Under the pieces are notes generated by a model, which saw nothing but the letters and a program-made list of their open reading frames with translations, did not search any database and was not told the DNA's origin. From Pseudobacteroides sp. (GTDB taxonomy: Bacteria > Bacillota > Clostridia > Acetivibrionales > DSM-2933), in the NCBI RefSeq assembly GCF_036567765.1, contig NZ_DATCTU010000036.1, positions 45,010-109,009 on the forward strand: a stretch of 64,000 nt of DNA, given 5' to 3'. This document shows, in pieces, positions 35,513 to 44,133 of the stretch (the first letter of the stretch is position 1; each line of letters opens with the position of its first letter). The translations under genes and the position numbers were made by a program.

Positions 35513-35786
35513 ATATATCACCCAACTTATTATATAATTAAAATAAGTGTACCATACTTTTTGCAATTAAATAAAGTTATGAGTGATATTTTTATGGTTA
35601 TATGGGACAAGTCATGGGCAATCCGCCTTCCCACAAATGAAAATCCTGTCTACAATCTTCATAACTGTAATATCAATATCGGTTGTTTCTCATTTTTGCT
35701 ATATTATTATACTATTAAAAACATACCAATACTGAACCATAATCAAAGCTCATATACAGCATGATATAATTACAGGAGAAATTAGA
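35513..35786. other. intergenic region
   Basis: AT-rich. A short frame (35579-35764) after nadE shows no recognisable product; no convincing gene seen. Confidence 0.4.
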
Positions 35787-35843
35787 ATGATAAAAAACAG
35801 AGAAATTGAAGAAAAGGATTTAAAAGATATATGTTTCCAATGA
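35787..35843 (+). pseudogene. possible N-terminal gene remnant
   Basis: An intact AGGAG precedes an ATG and 18 codons (MIKNREIEEKDLKDICFQ) before a stop. The sequence resembles the first strand and helix of GNAT acetyltransferases, with nothing similar after it. It may be a decayed gene or chance. Confidence 0.3.
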
Positions 35844-35878
35844 TGTGGTTCAAGGATTCAGTAAAAGCATTTCTCCCG

Positions 35879-36661
35879 TCAAATAAAATTTTTAACCTCA
35901 ACCCTTCTTATGATCTTTTTCAATTCAACTTTCATATTTGCCATTTCTGCAATATTAGGTACCCTTAGCCCCTTAAGTTTGCCCCTCGGATTAAAAGCAA
36001 TAAGGCTCATGGATTTTACTCCAAGTCCCTTACACCTTGATGCCAGGCTGTACAATTCCTTGTCATTAATTCCGGGAAAACATATGGTATTTATCTTGAC
36101 AGTCATACCATAATTCATACACTTTTTTATTCCATTGAACTGACTCTCAATGATTTTTCCTGCCATTGCCTCAGAATTTACTATTATTTGGTTCCCAATT
36201 ATAACCCTGGAATAAAGCTTCATTAATGCTAAATTCGATATGGCATTTAAAGAAATATTGACCTTTTGTACCTTCAAATCCTTCAGTTCCTGAACTCTTT
36301 CATCAAGAAGTAATCCGTTGGTGCTTACACTGTATATATGATCAGGCATGTATGTGTTAAGCCTTTTAAGTACTTCAAATGTCTGATTATTAAAAAGCGG
36401 CTCCCCAGGTCCGGAGATTCTTATTGTTTTAATCCTACTATTTCGCTTTGCAGAAGCATAAGCCCAGTTGACTGCCTGTCGCGGAGTCATTGCCCTACTG
36501 AGATGTGCCGGATCGTTTCCATTGTTGATGCAATCATTTTCCTTCGAACAATAATTACACATCATATTGCACAGCGGTGCTACAGGAAGTGATAATTCCT
36601 CAAACCATGTGCTCAGTTTTTCATCTCCATAGTATACTTTTTGATTTGATTGGCTCTGCAT
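35879..36661 (-). CDS. NifB-like radical SAM protein
   Basis: A 260-residue protein. The radical-SAM cluster motif CNMMCNYC (about residues 30-37) lies in LPVAPLCNMMCNYCSKENDC, followed by SGPGEPL, STNGLLLDE and ISLNAI, all in the order seen in NifB, the nitrogenase cofactor core enzyme. The C-terminal NifX-like domain is absent and no nif gene is nearby, so it may act on another iron-sulfur or peptide substrate. AGAGGGTG six bases before the ATG at 36661 sets the start; the longer frame to 36739 runs through a dispersed repeat (36678-36710) and is rejected. Confidence 0.85.
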   Translation of the reverse strand: MQSQSNQKVYYGDEKLSTWFEELSLPVAPLCNMMCNYCSKENDCINNGNDPAHLSRAMTPRQAVNWAYASAKRNSRIKTIRISGPGEPLFNNQTFEVLKRLNTYMPDHIYSVSTNGLLLDERVQELKDLKVQKVNISLNAISNLALMKLYSRVIIGNQIIVNSEAMAGKIIESQFNGIKKCMNYGMTVKINTICFPGINDKELYSLASRCKGLGVKSMSLIAFNPRGKLKGLRVPNIAEMANMKVELKKIIRRVEVKNFI

Positions 36662-36677
36662 AAGAATCACCCTCTTT

Positions 36678-36710
36678 GCAATTTTGCGGTGTAGCACACA
36701 CCGTAATTTC
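36678..36710 (+). repeat. dispersed hairpin repeat, copy B
   Basis: CGGTGT-agcac-ACACCG (36687-36703) within flanks similar to copies A and C, including the following CCAGATATTAAAA. It lies in the leader of the radical SAM gene. Confidence 0.6.
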
Positions 36711-36719
36711 CCAGATATT

Positions 36720-36767
36720 AAAAAAAAGCTTTCCTCCAAACAGAATAAATCTGTTTCAAGAAAAGCC
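36720..36767 (-). terminator. terminator of the MMPL gene
   Basis: A stem of about 16 bp with wobbles and a run of eight U on the minus strand, 140 bases after the MMPL stop. Confidence 0.75.
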
Positions 36768-36908
36768 TCTACGCCATTTTATAAACTACTTACAAGGTAG
36801 TATGTAAATCTCAAATTGTTATAATTCATATTAACATATAACGCTGGTTTCTGCAAGTACATCTTATAAAAATTGCAATTTCGCTCACTGTATATAACTA
36901 TCTTCCAT

Positions 36909-39900
36909 TTACTCATCTCTAGCTAATACTTTGACTTTTCTGCCGGGCCACCAGTTCAGCTCACCTACTTTTACAGCAATCGCAGGAACAAACAGACTCC
37001 TTACAATAAATGTATCCATCAGAAGGCCGACAACCGCTGCAAACCCTATCTCAAAAAGGGGTTTTATCGGAGAAGCTAGAAGTGCTCCAAAGGTACCTGC
37101 CATAATAACTCCACAGGAGGTTATTATACCACCCGTTGAAGCAAGTGCCCTTGCTACCCCGCCTGTAACATCTCCGGGTTTATACTCCTCCTTCACCCTT
37201 GAAATGAGGAATATGTTATAATCCACACCCAGAGCTACAAGGAGGCAAAAAGCAAAGAATGTAGTTGACCAACTAAGCCCTTCATAACCCATTATTACCT
37301 GGAATACAATAAAACTAATACCCATTGTTGTTGCATAGCTTATAACTATCGTAAGAAGCAGATAGAAAGGTGCAATAATGCTCCTTAAAAGCAGGCAAAG
37401 CACTATAAAGATTCCAATTAGCACAAATAACATAAGCTTTACAAAATCATGGGCAGTTATATCCCTTACATGGTCAAAGGTTGCGGATATACCCCCTACA
37501 TGCATTGTTGAACCATCTAGGTATGATTTTTTCAATGTTTCTTCAACAACCCTTTTAATATCCTTGGATGTGTCTAGAGCCTCTATTTTATACGGCGGTA
37601 TGGACAATACCACGTCAAGTACCATACCCTTTGAATCTTCAGATATATATCCCTTCATGGCATTTTTAAAATCCTTGAATCCCGGTTCAATTTCTTCTGC
37701 ATTGGCCGGCATAAAGAAGGTACTGTCACTGTCCTTGTGTGCTGCATAATATTCATCTGCATACAGCTTTATCTTATCAAGGCCTTCAGTTAACTTGTCA
37801 AGGTCCATCTTGCTATTATCCAAGCCTGAAAATGCCTCTTTCAGGCTGCCCATAGCAGTTGTTATCTCATCCTGCGCCAACTTCTGTCCATCCCTTATTT
37901 GCTCTAAAGCAACCTGTACCTGGTTAAGTGCAGACGACGATTTTACTATCCCCTCACCTACCTTTGAAAGCCCATCCTTAGCAGACGAAATACCTTCATT
38001 GGAGTCTGACATACCCTTTTTTATATCCCTAAGTCCAATTGATATCTTGCCCATGTTTTCAGATACACCCGCAACTGTTCCTAAAGCAGTCTGGTAGTTT
38101 ATATCCTGAACAATTTCAGGTTTGTCCTTAGCCATCCCTTCAAGACTTTTCTTCGCATTTACAATAGCTGCAGCTGCCTTTTCTATACCCTGAGCAGTAT
38201 TATCTACGCCTGTGGTCAATTTTTCAAGACCTCCATTAATAGCTGTAAGACCATTTGCTGCACTCCTGGTTCCTTCTCCCAGGCTTTCAAGACCGTCATT
38301 AACATGAGATATACCTTGGATTGTCTGTCCTGTGGCGTCAACAAGCTTTCCAAAGCCACCCTTTCCCGACATATTATCCGCCATTTTATTGATATCCTTA
38401 ACCTTGTCAAGACTGTTTTTTGTATTGTCAGACTGTTGTGAATTATCCATTTCTTTAGATATACTATTTAAAAAGTATGATACTGTAAGCTCATTCCTTT
38501 TAGTGCCATCAGGTCTTGTAGCAGATCTAACTTTGGCTACATTATCAATCTTGGAAACATTTTGAGAAATCTGTTCAACTACCTGCAGCGATTTGTTGTC
38601 CAAAAGGTTTTTATCGGATTTTATGACTACTCTAACAGGAAGTATCTCACCCTGTCCAAAATGTTCGCTCATAATATTAAAACCCTTGACGCAATCTGCC
38701 GATGCCGGCAATTCATTAAGCTGGTCAAATGAACGGTCAAGACCTTTTACTGAAATCATAAATGGAACAAATATGATAAGACATACAATTATAAATCTTG
38801 TGGGCTTCTGAGTAACCAAAAGCGATAGCTTATACCAAAACGTACTCTGCTTCTTTCCTGTCTGTCCTTTTGATGGGCGAGCAGGCCAGAATATTTTTTC
38901 CCCCAGGACCGAGACTATAGAAGGGGTCAGAGTCATAACTGCAAGCAATGTTATTGCAACCCCTATTCCTACACTGGGTCCCGTTGTTTTATAAAGTCCA
39001 AAATTTGCAAAGAACATCATTGAAAAACCTATAATTACTGTTCCGGCACTTGATATTATAGCCTCGCCAGTGCTGGGAACAGCAGATTTTAATGCTTCCG
39101 TCTTATCCTTGCCCTGTGATAATTCTTCCCTGAACCGAGATATTATGAGGAGGCAATAATCCGTCCCTGCACCAAATAAAACTGCAATTAGAAATGTCTC
39201 GGTAAAAGATGATACGTTTAGTCCTAGTTCCGCAAGCCATGCCACCACTCCTCTGGATATAAGAAATGAAATTCCTATCGTTATCAAAGGTACAAATGGT
39301 GCAATAGGCGATCTGTAAATAAGCAAAAGCACCACAACAAGAAGCACTATGGTAATTATAGCTGTTATTTCCATGCTTTTATTTACAGTCTGATGTTCCT
39401 CCTGCACAATCGCAGCATCTCCTGTTATGTTTACTGAAAGCCCTCTCGGTGCATCGGGCATACCTTCAATCTTCCTGTCGGAGTCTTTTTTGAGGCCGTC
39501 CCTCATTGTAATAATTAGGTTATCCGACTCCTCTGTATACATTTTGACACTCAGGTCAATTGTCATAAGAGCAGCCTTTTTATCCTTACTGATCATATAG
39601 TTTTCAAACTCTTTTTTAGATACCGGAGATACTATATCCGATATCCTATAATCTTTTTCATGCTTCCTGTAAAACTCCTCCAGGCTCAGCATATAGTTTT
39701 TGTCCTGTTCCGTGAGCCCTTCCTTGTTTTCAAAAACAAGAGTGAGGCTGCACTTTCCGCCTTTAGCCGGAAACAATTGGTTATACAGGGTATTGGCCTT
39801 AATAGGATCGCTGTCCGGGGGTAAGAAACTCTCCTGGTTACTGCTTGCAACTTTGGAAAGGGAAGGTGCAAAAATCTGCACACATATTACAAATACAATC

Positions 39901-39959
39901 CAGAATGCAATAAACCCCCACCTGAATTTGACAATAAAATCACTAAGTTTCTTTAACAT
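36909..39959 (-). CDS. MMPL/RND-family exporter
   Basis: A 1016-residue membrane protein. Two MMPL transport domains, each with one helix, an external loop and a five-helix bundle (FGAGTDYCLLIISRFRE and LGVDYNIFLISRVKEEY signatures), are separated by a large external region. That region (about 480-730) has heptad-like repeats (GLxxLxxG) that probably form a coiled helix. Such proteins export lipids, peptides or drugs; the cargo is unknown. GGAGGAG lies before the ATG. No TetR regulator is adjacent. Confidence 0.9.
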   Translation of the reverse strand: MLKKLSDFIVKFRWGFIAFWIVFVICVQIFAPSLSKVASSNQESFLPPDSDPIKANTLYNQLFPAKGGKCSLTLVFENKEGLTEQDKNYMLSLEEFYRKHEKDYRISDIVSPVSKKEFENYMISKDKKAALMTIDLSVKMYTEESDNLIITMRDGLKKDSDRKIEGMPDAPRGLSVNITGDAAIVQEEHQTVNKSMEITAIITIVLLVVVLLLIYRSPIAPFVPLITIGISFLISRGVVAWLAELGLNVSSFTETFLIAVLFGAGTDYCLLIISRFREELSQGKDKTEALKSAVPSTGEAIISSAGTVIIGFSMMFFANFGLYKTTGPSVGIGVAITLLAVMTLTPSIVSVLGEKIFWPARPSKGQTGKKQSTFWYKLSLLVTQKPTRFIIVCLIIFVPFMISVKGLDRSFDQLNELPASADCVKGFNIMSEHFGQGEILPVRVVIKSDKNLLDNKSLQVVEQISQNVSKIDNVAKVRSATRPDGTKRNELTVSYFLNSISKEMDNSQQSDNTKNSLDKVKDINKMADNMSGKGGFGKLVDATGQTIQGISHVNDGLESLGEGTRSAANGLTAINGGLEKLTTGVDNTAQGIEKAAAAIVNAKKSLEGMAKDKPEIVQDINYQTALGTVAGVSENMGKISIGLRDIKKGMSDSNEGISSAKDGLSKVGEGIVKSSSALNQVQVALEQIRDGQKLAQDEITTAMGSLKEAFSGLDNSKMDLDKLTEGLDKIKLYADEYYAAHKDSDSTFFMPANAEEIEPGFKDFKNAMKGYISEDSKGMVLDVVLSIPPYKIEALDTSKDIKRVVEETLKKSYLDGSTMHVGGISATFDHVRDITAHDFVKLMLFVLIGIFIVLCLLLRSIIAPFYLLLTIVISYATTMGISFIVFQVIMGYEGLSWSTTFFAFCLLVALGVDYNIFLISRVKEEYKPGDVTGGVARALASTGGIITSCGVIMAGTFGALLASPIKPLFEIGFAAVVGLLMDTFIVRSLFVPAIAVKVGELNWWPGRKVKVLARDE

Positions 39960-40020
39960 ACATTAGCTCCTCCAAAACATTCTGCATAGAGATTATAGAT
40001 AAATACTTTACTTATTCTTT

Positions 40021-40056
40021 AAAACAGCCCTAACATATATTTATGCGGGCTGTTTT
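40021..40056 (-). terminator. terminator of valS
   Basis: AAAACAGCCC/GGGCTGTTTT stem with a 16-nt loop; U-run on the minus strand. Confidence 0.85.
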
Positions 40057-40066
40057 AACAATAATA

Positions 40067-42718
40067 TTATTTACTTAGTCCTTTAATTCTCTCAACAACT
40101 TTATCGTACATTTCTTGATATTTCATTAGCTTTGACTTTTCTTCCTCTATAACTTTTGCAGGAGCTTTCGCCACAAACCCTTCATTTGAAAGCTTTCCTT
40201 TTACTCTTTCCAATTCCTTCTCAAGGTTGGCTTTTTCCTTTTCAAGCCTCTCTATTTCCTTTTCCATATCAACAAGGGCATCAAGCGGAATAAATATTTC
40301 TGCTCCTGCAATGACTGAGGACACAGCATCTTCAGGAACTCCGTTTTTATCCGACTGGACAACCACATCCGATGCACTTGCCAGTTTCTCAAAGTAGGTT
40401 CTTCCTTCCTCAAGTATCTTCTGCTCTTCATTTCCTGAGGCCACAAAAATTATTTTAGCTTTCCTTGATGGGGGCACATTCATCTCCGCCCTTATATTTC
40501 TTATACTGCGTACTGCCTCCATAATAAGCTGCATTTTAGCTTCATCTCGGGAATAGTTATACTTTTCAACATACTCCGGCCATTTTGAAACCATTATGCT
40601 ATCATCATCGTTTATAAGATGGCAGTAAATCTCTTCAGTTATAAACGGCATAAATGGGTGGAGCAGCTTTAATGCATTGCCTAATGTATAATTTAAAACA
40701 AACTGGGCTTCCAGCCTTGATTCATTCTCTTTATCATAAAGCCTTGGCTTTACCAATTCTATATACCAGTCACAGAATTCTTCCCATATAAACTCATAAA
40801 CCTTCTGCAATGCTATTCCAGCCTCGAACCTTTCCATGTTTTCTGTAATTTCTTTAGAAAGGTTATTTATCCTTGTAAGTATCCACTTGTCTGCAACAGT
40901 AAACCTTGCTTCATTAACTTTGGAAAAATCAATATCCTCATCAAAGTTCATAAGAACAAACCTTGAAGCATTCCATACTTTATTTGTGAAGTTTCTGCTT
41001 GACTCAACCTTCTTATCAGAGAACCTCAGATCGCTTCCCGGAGATACACCTATTGTAAGTGCAAACCTCAATGAATCGGTTCCGTACTTATCAATTACCT
41101 CCAGCGGGTCTATACCGTTGCCTAAGGATTTACTCATCTTACGGCCCTGCTCATCCCTGACTATTCCATGGATAAACACATACTTAAAAGGCTCTTTGCC
41201 CATCTGCTCCAAGCCCGAGAATATCATTCTCGCAACCCAGAAGAATATTATATCGTATCCGGTTACAAGGACGCTTGTTGGATAGAAATAGGCAAGATCC
41301 TCTGTTTTTTCCGGCCATCCCAGCGTTGAGAAAGGCCATAATGCAGAGCTAAACCATGTGTCGAGTGTATCGGGATCTTGCTGGAACTTGGTTCCTCCAC
41401 AGTCCGGACATGTATCGGGCATTTCACTTGCAACAACAGCCTTACCGCATCCCTGACAATAATAAGCCGGAATCCTGTGTCCCCACCACAGCTGTCTTGA
41501 AATACACCAATCCTGTATATTTTCCATCCAGTTAAAATAGATTTTTGCAAATCTTTCAGGTACAAACTTTATGGTTCCATTTCTAACAGCTTCTATAGCA
41601 GGCTCCGCTAATGGCTTCATATGAACAAACCACTGTTTGGATATCATTGGCTCAATAACGGTGCTGCATCTGTAGCATGTTCCTACGTTGTGATTATGGG
41701 GCTGTATCTTAAGAAGCAAATCCAGATTCTTAAGGTCCTCAATTATCTGCTTTCTTGCCTCATATCTGTCCATCCCCTGGTATTGTCTTGCGTTTTCATT
41801 CATGGTGGCATCGTCGTTCATAACCTTGATCTGGGGAAGGCTATGTCTTAATCCCACCTCGAAGTCATTTGGGTCATGTGATGGAGTTATCTTAACTGCA
41901 CCTGTACCAAAATCCTTATCAACATAGCTGTCGGCTATTATAGGTATCTCCCTGTTCATGAGCGGTAAAACAACCATTTTACCCAAAAGGTGCTTATACC
42001 TTTCGTCATCAGGATTAACGGCAACAGCAGTATCTCCCAGCATTGTCTCAGGCCTTGTTGTCGCAACCACTATAAACTCATTGGTATCCTTTACAGGGTA
42101 CTTTATATGCCAGAAGCTTCCTTCCTTTTCCTCATACTCAACCTCTGCATCAGATATGGATGTATTACACTTCGGGCACCAGTTTATTATCCTTTCGCCT
42201 CTATATATAAGCTTTTTGTTATAAAGCCTTATGAACACTTCCTTAACTGCTTCTGAAAGGCCCTCATCCATTGTAAACCTTTCTCTTTTCCAATCACAGG
42301 AGCTGCCAAGCTTTTTAAGCTGCTCCACAATTCTTCCTCCGTAGAGTTTTTTCCAGTCCCATGCTCTTTCAAGGAACTTATCGCGACCTATCATTTCTTT
42401 TGTTATGCCCTCTTTAGCCATAGCCTCAACTATTTTGGCTTCAGTAGCAATACTGGCGTGGTCGGTGCCGGGAAGCCACAAAGTGCTGTACCCTTGCATC
42501 CTTTTCCATCTAATGAGTATGTCCTGCAGAGTATTGTCAAGAGCATGCCCCATGTGAAGCTGGCCCGTAATGTTAGGAGGGGGTATGACAATCGTATAAG
42601 GCTCCTTCTCTTTATCTATTACTGCATGGAAATAATCATTATCCATCCACTTTTTATATAGTCTTTCTTCAACTTGCTTAGGATCATATGTTTTTTCTAG
42701 GTTTTTGTTTTCTTCCAT
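40067..42718 (-). CDS. valS: valyl-tRNA synthetase
   Basis: An 883-residue class I synthetase charging tRNA-Val. It has the HIGH-type motif in [17 protein letters not shown], the CP1 editing domain ([17 protein letters not shown]), a zinc-binding Cys pair, the KMSKS loop [14 protein letters not shown], an anticodon-binding domain and the C-terminal coiled coil ([18 protein letters not shown]) typical of ValS. It is the second gene behind a Val-type T-box. The length is normal. Confidence 0.97.
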   Translation of the reverse strand: MEENKNLEKTYDPKQVEERLYKKWMDNDYFHAVIDKEKEPYTIVIPPPNITGQLHMGHALDNTLQDILIRWKRMQGYSTLWLPGTDHASIATEAKIVEAMAKEGITKEMIGRDKFLERAWDWKKLYGGRIVEQLKKLGSSCDWKRERFTMDEGLSEAVKEVFIRLYNKKLIYRGERIINWCPKCNTSISDAEVEYEEKEGSFWHIKYPVKDTNEFIVVATTRPETMLGDTAVAVNPDDERYKHLLGKMVVLPLMNREIPIIADSYVDKDFGTGAVKITPSHDPNDFEVGLRHSLPQIKVMNDDATMNENARQYQGMDRYEARKQIIEDLKNLDLLLKIQPHNHNVGTCYRCSTVIEPMISKQWFVHMKPLAEPAIEAVRNGTIKFVPERFAKIYFNWMENIQDWCISRQLWWGHRIPAYYCQGCGKAVVASEMPDTCPDCGGTKFQQDPDTLDTWFSSALWPFSTLGWPEKTEDLAYFYPTSVLVTGYDIIFFWVARMIFSGLEQMGKEPFKYVFIHGIVRDEQGRKMSKSLGNGIDPLEVIDKYGTDSLRFALTIGVSPGSDLRFSDKKVESSRNFTNKVWNASRFVLMNFDEDIDFSKVNEARFTVADKWILTRINNLSKEITENMERFEAGIALQKVYEFIWEEFCDWYIELVKPRLYDKENESRLEAQFVLNYTLGNALKLLHPFMPFITEEIYCHLINDDDSIMVSKWPEYVEKYNYSRDEAKMQLIMEAVRSIRNIRAEMNVPPSRKAKIIFVASGNEEQKILEEGRTYFEKLASASDVVVQSDKNGVPEDAVSSVIAGAEIFIPLDALVDMEKEIERLEKEKANLEKELERVKGKLSNEGFVAKAPAKVIEEEKSKLMKYQEMYDKVVERIKGLSK

Positions 42719-42771
42719 TATATTCGACCTGCCTTTCTTAAAGTATGATTAAAAATACTAAAAATCAATTA

Positions 42772-43017
42772 TTATACTCTTGTGTCAGCCAAGAACATGA
42801 TAAAACCCGGCAATGCAAGGATCATACCCAACATCTTGCACCTCACAACCGCTTTATTAAAAAGATACTCTTCCAGTTCTTCCTCACTCATCTCATGCTC
42901 GAAATCACAGGTTGTTCTTTTGTTAAGCTCAAACCTCTTTACAATAGCTTTTGACCCAAAGACCGTTATTGCACCCATTGCAATAAAAATAATAGCTATA
43001 ATTTTAATTTGATTCAA
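42772..43017 (-). CDS. small membrane protein in the valS transcript
   Basis: An 81-residue protein with two hydrophobic helices (residues 4-24 and 61-77) joined by an acidic loop (EHEMSEEELEEYLF). It starts with TTG, behind AAGGAGATGAT. It lies between the T-box and valS, so it should share valine-starvation control. No family is recognised; it is not a known part of valS loci. Confidence 0.7.
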   Translation of the reverse strand: MNQIKIIAIIFIAMGAITVFGSKAIVKRFELNKRTTCDFEHEMSEEELEEYLFNKAVVRCKMLGMILALPGFIMFLADTRV

Positions 43018-43046
43018 TCAATCATCTCCTTAGCTTCGCAGACATT

Positions 43047-43285
43047 ATAAAAGCCCTTCATCCAAAAAATGGACGAAAGGCATATTTCCGCGGTACCACC
43101 ATAATTCCCCTTAGGGCTCTTAAGCGAAATAACGGTCCGCTGCCGTAATAACCTACTTAAGATATATATCAATTTCAGTTATCAAACTTATAAGCTACTT
43201 TCACCGATCATATCCCGGAAAAGCTTTCAGCCGCTGGCTTTTCCTCTCTTGGGGCTTATATCGACTAATCCTCTTAATCATTGTT
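43047..43285 (-). promoter_or_regulatory. T-box leader, specifier GUA (Val)
   Basis: On the minus strand a Stem I region (from about 43280, with GAGAGG and GGTGAAAGTAGC) precedes the T-box sequence GGTGGTACCGCGG (43088-43100) and a terminator (GCCTTTCGTCC/GGATGAAGGGC, 43053-43081, then TTTTAT). GTA directly precedes GCTTATA, which pairs with TATAAGC, placing GUA (Val) as the specifier. Uncharged tRNA-Val would favour the antiterminator and read-through. Confidence 0.9.
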
Positions 43286-43291
43286 TTTATC

Positions 43292-43319
43292 ATTATACTA
43301 TTAGATAATGATATATCAA
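43292..43319 (-). promoter_or_regulatory. promoter of the T-box/valS transcript
   Basis: -35 TTGATA (43314-43319), 16-bp spacer and -10 TATAAT (43292-43297) on the minus strand, placing the start near 43285. Confidence 0.75.
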
Positions 43320-43366
43320 TGACTGTACCCTGTCAAGGTACTTTTAACAAATAGAATAAATAGATA

Positions 43367-43511
43367 TATCCATTTGGCAAACTCCCACTGAAGATTTCTA
43401 ATATTGTTAAATAATATACAATTTAAAGTTCCACCCCAAAAATGTAAAACTATATTTTCACCACAAAAGTTAACAAGTTGCTATACCCAGTGGGAGCCTC
43501 CCAAATAGATA
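43367..43511. mobile_element. MITE-like element with 24-bp inverted ends
   Basis: 43367-43390 and the complement of 43488-43511 match at 20 of 24 positions (inner CTCCCACTG perfect). The 97 bases between hold no coding frame. A non-autonomous transposon relic is suggested. A separate hairpin AGATAGCAAAA/TTTTGCTATCT (43507-43540) abuts the right end. Confidence 0.5.
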
Positions 43512-43526
43512 GCAAAACCCCAAATG

Positions 43527-43598
43527 GATTTTGCTATCTTGGTTGTTGCCGTGAGAAATTGCGATGTAGAATACACCATAATTTTTCCGACATTGAAA
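43527..43598 (+). repeat. dispersed hairpin repeat, copy C
   Basis: Core arms at 43555-43567 and 43573-43588 around a 5-nt loop. 33 of 41 bases match copy A. Adjacent to the inverted-repeat element. 43600-43770 is AT-rich with nothing else seen. Confidence 0.65.
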
Positions 43599-43771
43599 AT
43601 TCAATAATATAAATAACTTACTCCCCTAAGAAATAAAATAAAAAAAACAATTCTAAGTTCAATGCAATCGCCTCATAATAATTAATGCAGAATAAATACC
43701 ATATATCACCTCCAATTTACATTGATAATCATGCTTAACTTTTCCTATTTTAAATTATAGGCGAGACATTT

Positions 43772-43799
43772 TTGTATATGTTTTGTATGATGTTTGTAT
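43772..43799 (+). promoter_or_regulatory. three TTGTAT repeats at 11-bp period
   Basis: TTGTAT at 43772, 43783 and 43794, one helical turn apart, upstream of the kinase-cluster promoter. The spacing resembles sites of OmpR/PhoB-family regulators; the bound protein is unknown. Confidence 0.55.
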
Positions 43800-43815
43800 A
43801 AACCATTTAGATGTA

Positions 43816-43845
43816 TTGAAAAGTGTATATAAATATTGATAAAAT
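43816..43845 (+). promoter_or_regulatory. candidate promoter of the kinase cluster
   Basis: -35 TTGAAA (43816-43821), 18-bp spacer and -10 TAAAAT (43840-43845), 63 bases before the first gene. Confidence 0.5.
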
Positions 43846-43907
43846 AAATCAATATACAGATATTACATTGTTCAGGAGTCCATGCATTGTAACGGAGGTG
43901 TTCTAGG

Positions 43908-44123
43908 ATGGGCATTCATTATGTTTATATTGCAATTGGTATTTGCACGCTGATTTTAAACGCCATATTGATTTATTTTTATATTAGAACCAATAAGAAA
44001 CAAATCCCTGAAAAACATGGGACAGAATCCAAAAAGGAAAGCAACTCATTACTAATTGTAGATGACTCAACCTTGTATGAAGAAGACTATACAATGAGTA
44101 TTGACAATTCCAACGATCAATAG
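43908..44123 (+). CDS. small membrane protein upstream of the kinase
   Basis: A 71-residue protein with one N-terminal membrane helix (about 4-26) and a charged, acidic tail. CGGAGGTG precedes the ATG. The kinase starts 10 bases after its stop, so they are cotranscribed. No family is recognised; it could be a partner or substrate of the kinase, which is inference. Confidence 0.7.
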   Translation: MGIHYVYIAIGICTLILNAILIYFYIRTNKKQIPEKHGTESKKESNSLLIVDDSTLYEEDYTMSIDNSNDQ

Positions 44124-44133
44124 GAGATTTATA

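Noticed and set aside
35504..35764. 86-codon frame upstream of nadE
   Set aside because: No ribosome site, no recognisable product, and it overlaps the nadE start region.
36661..36739. N-terminal extension of the radical SAM protein
   Set aside because: It runs through a dispersed repeat and the ribosome site fits the internal ATG.
43367..43600. CRISPR array or IS element with transposase
   Set aside because: No regularly spaced identical repeats and no transposase frame.
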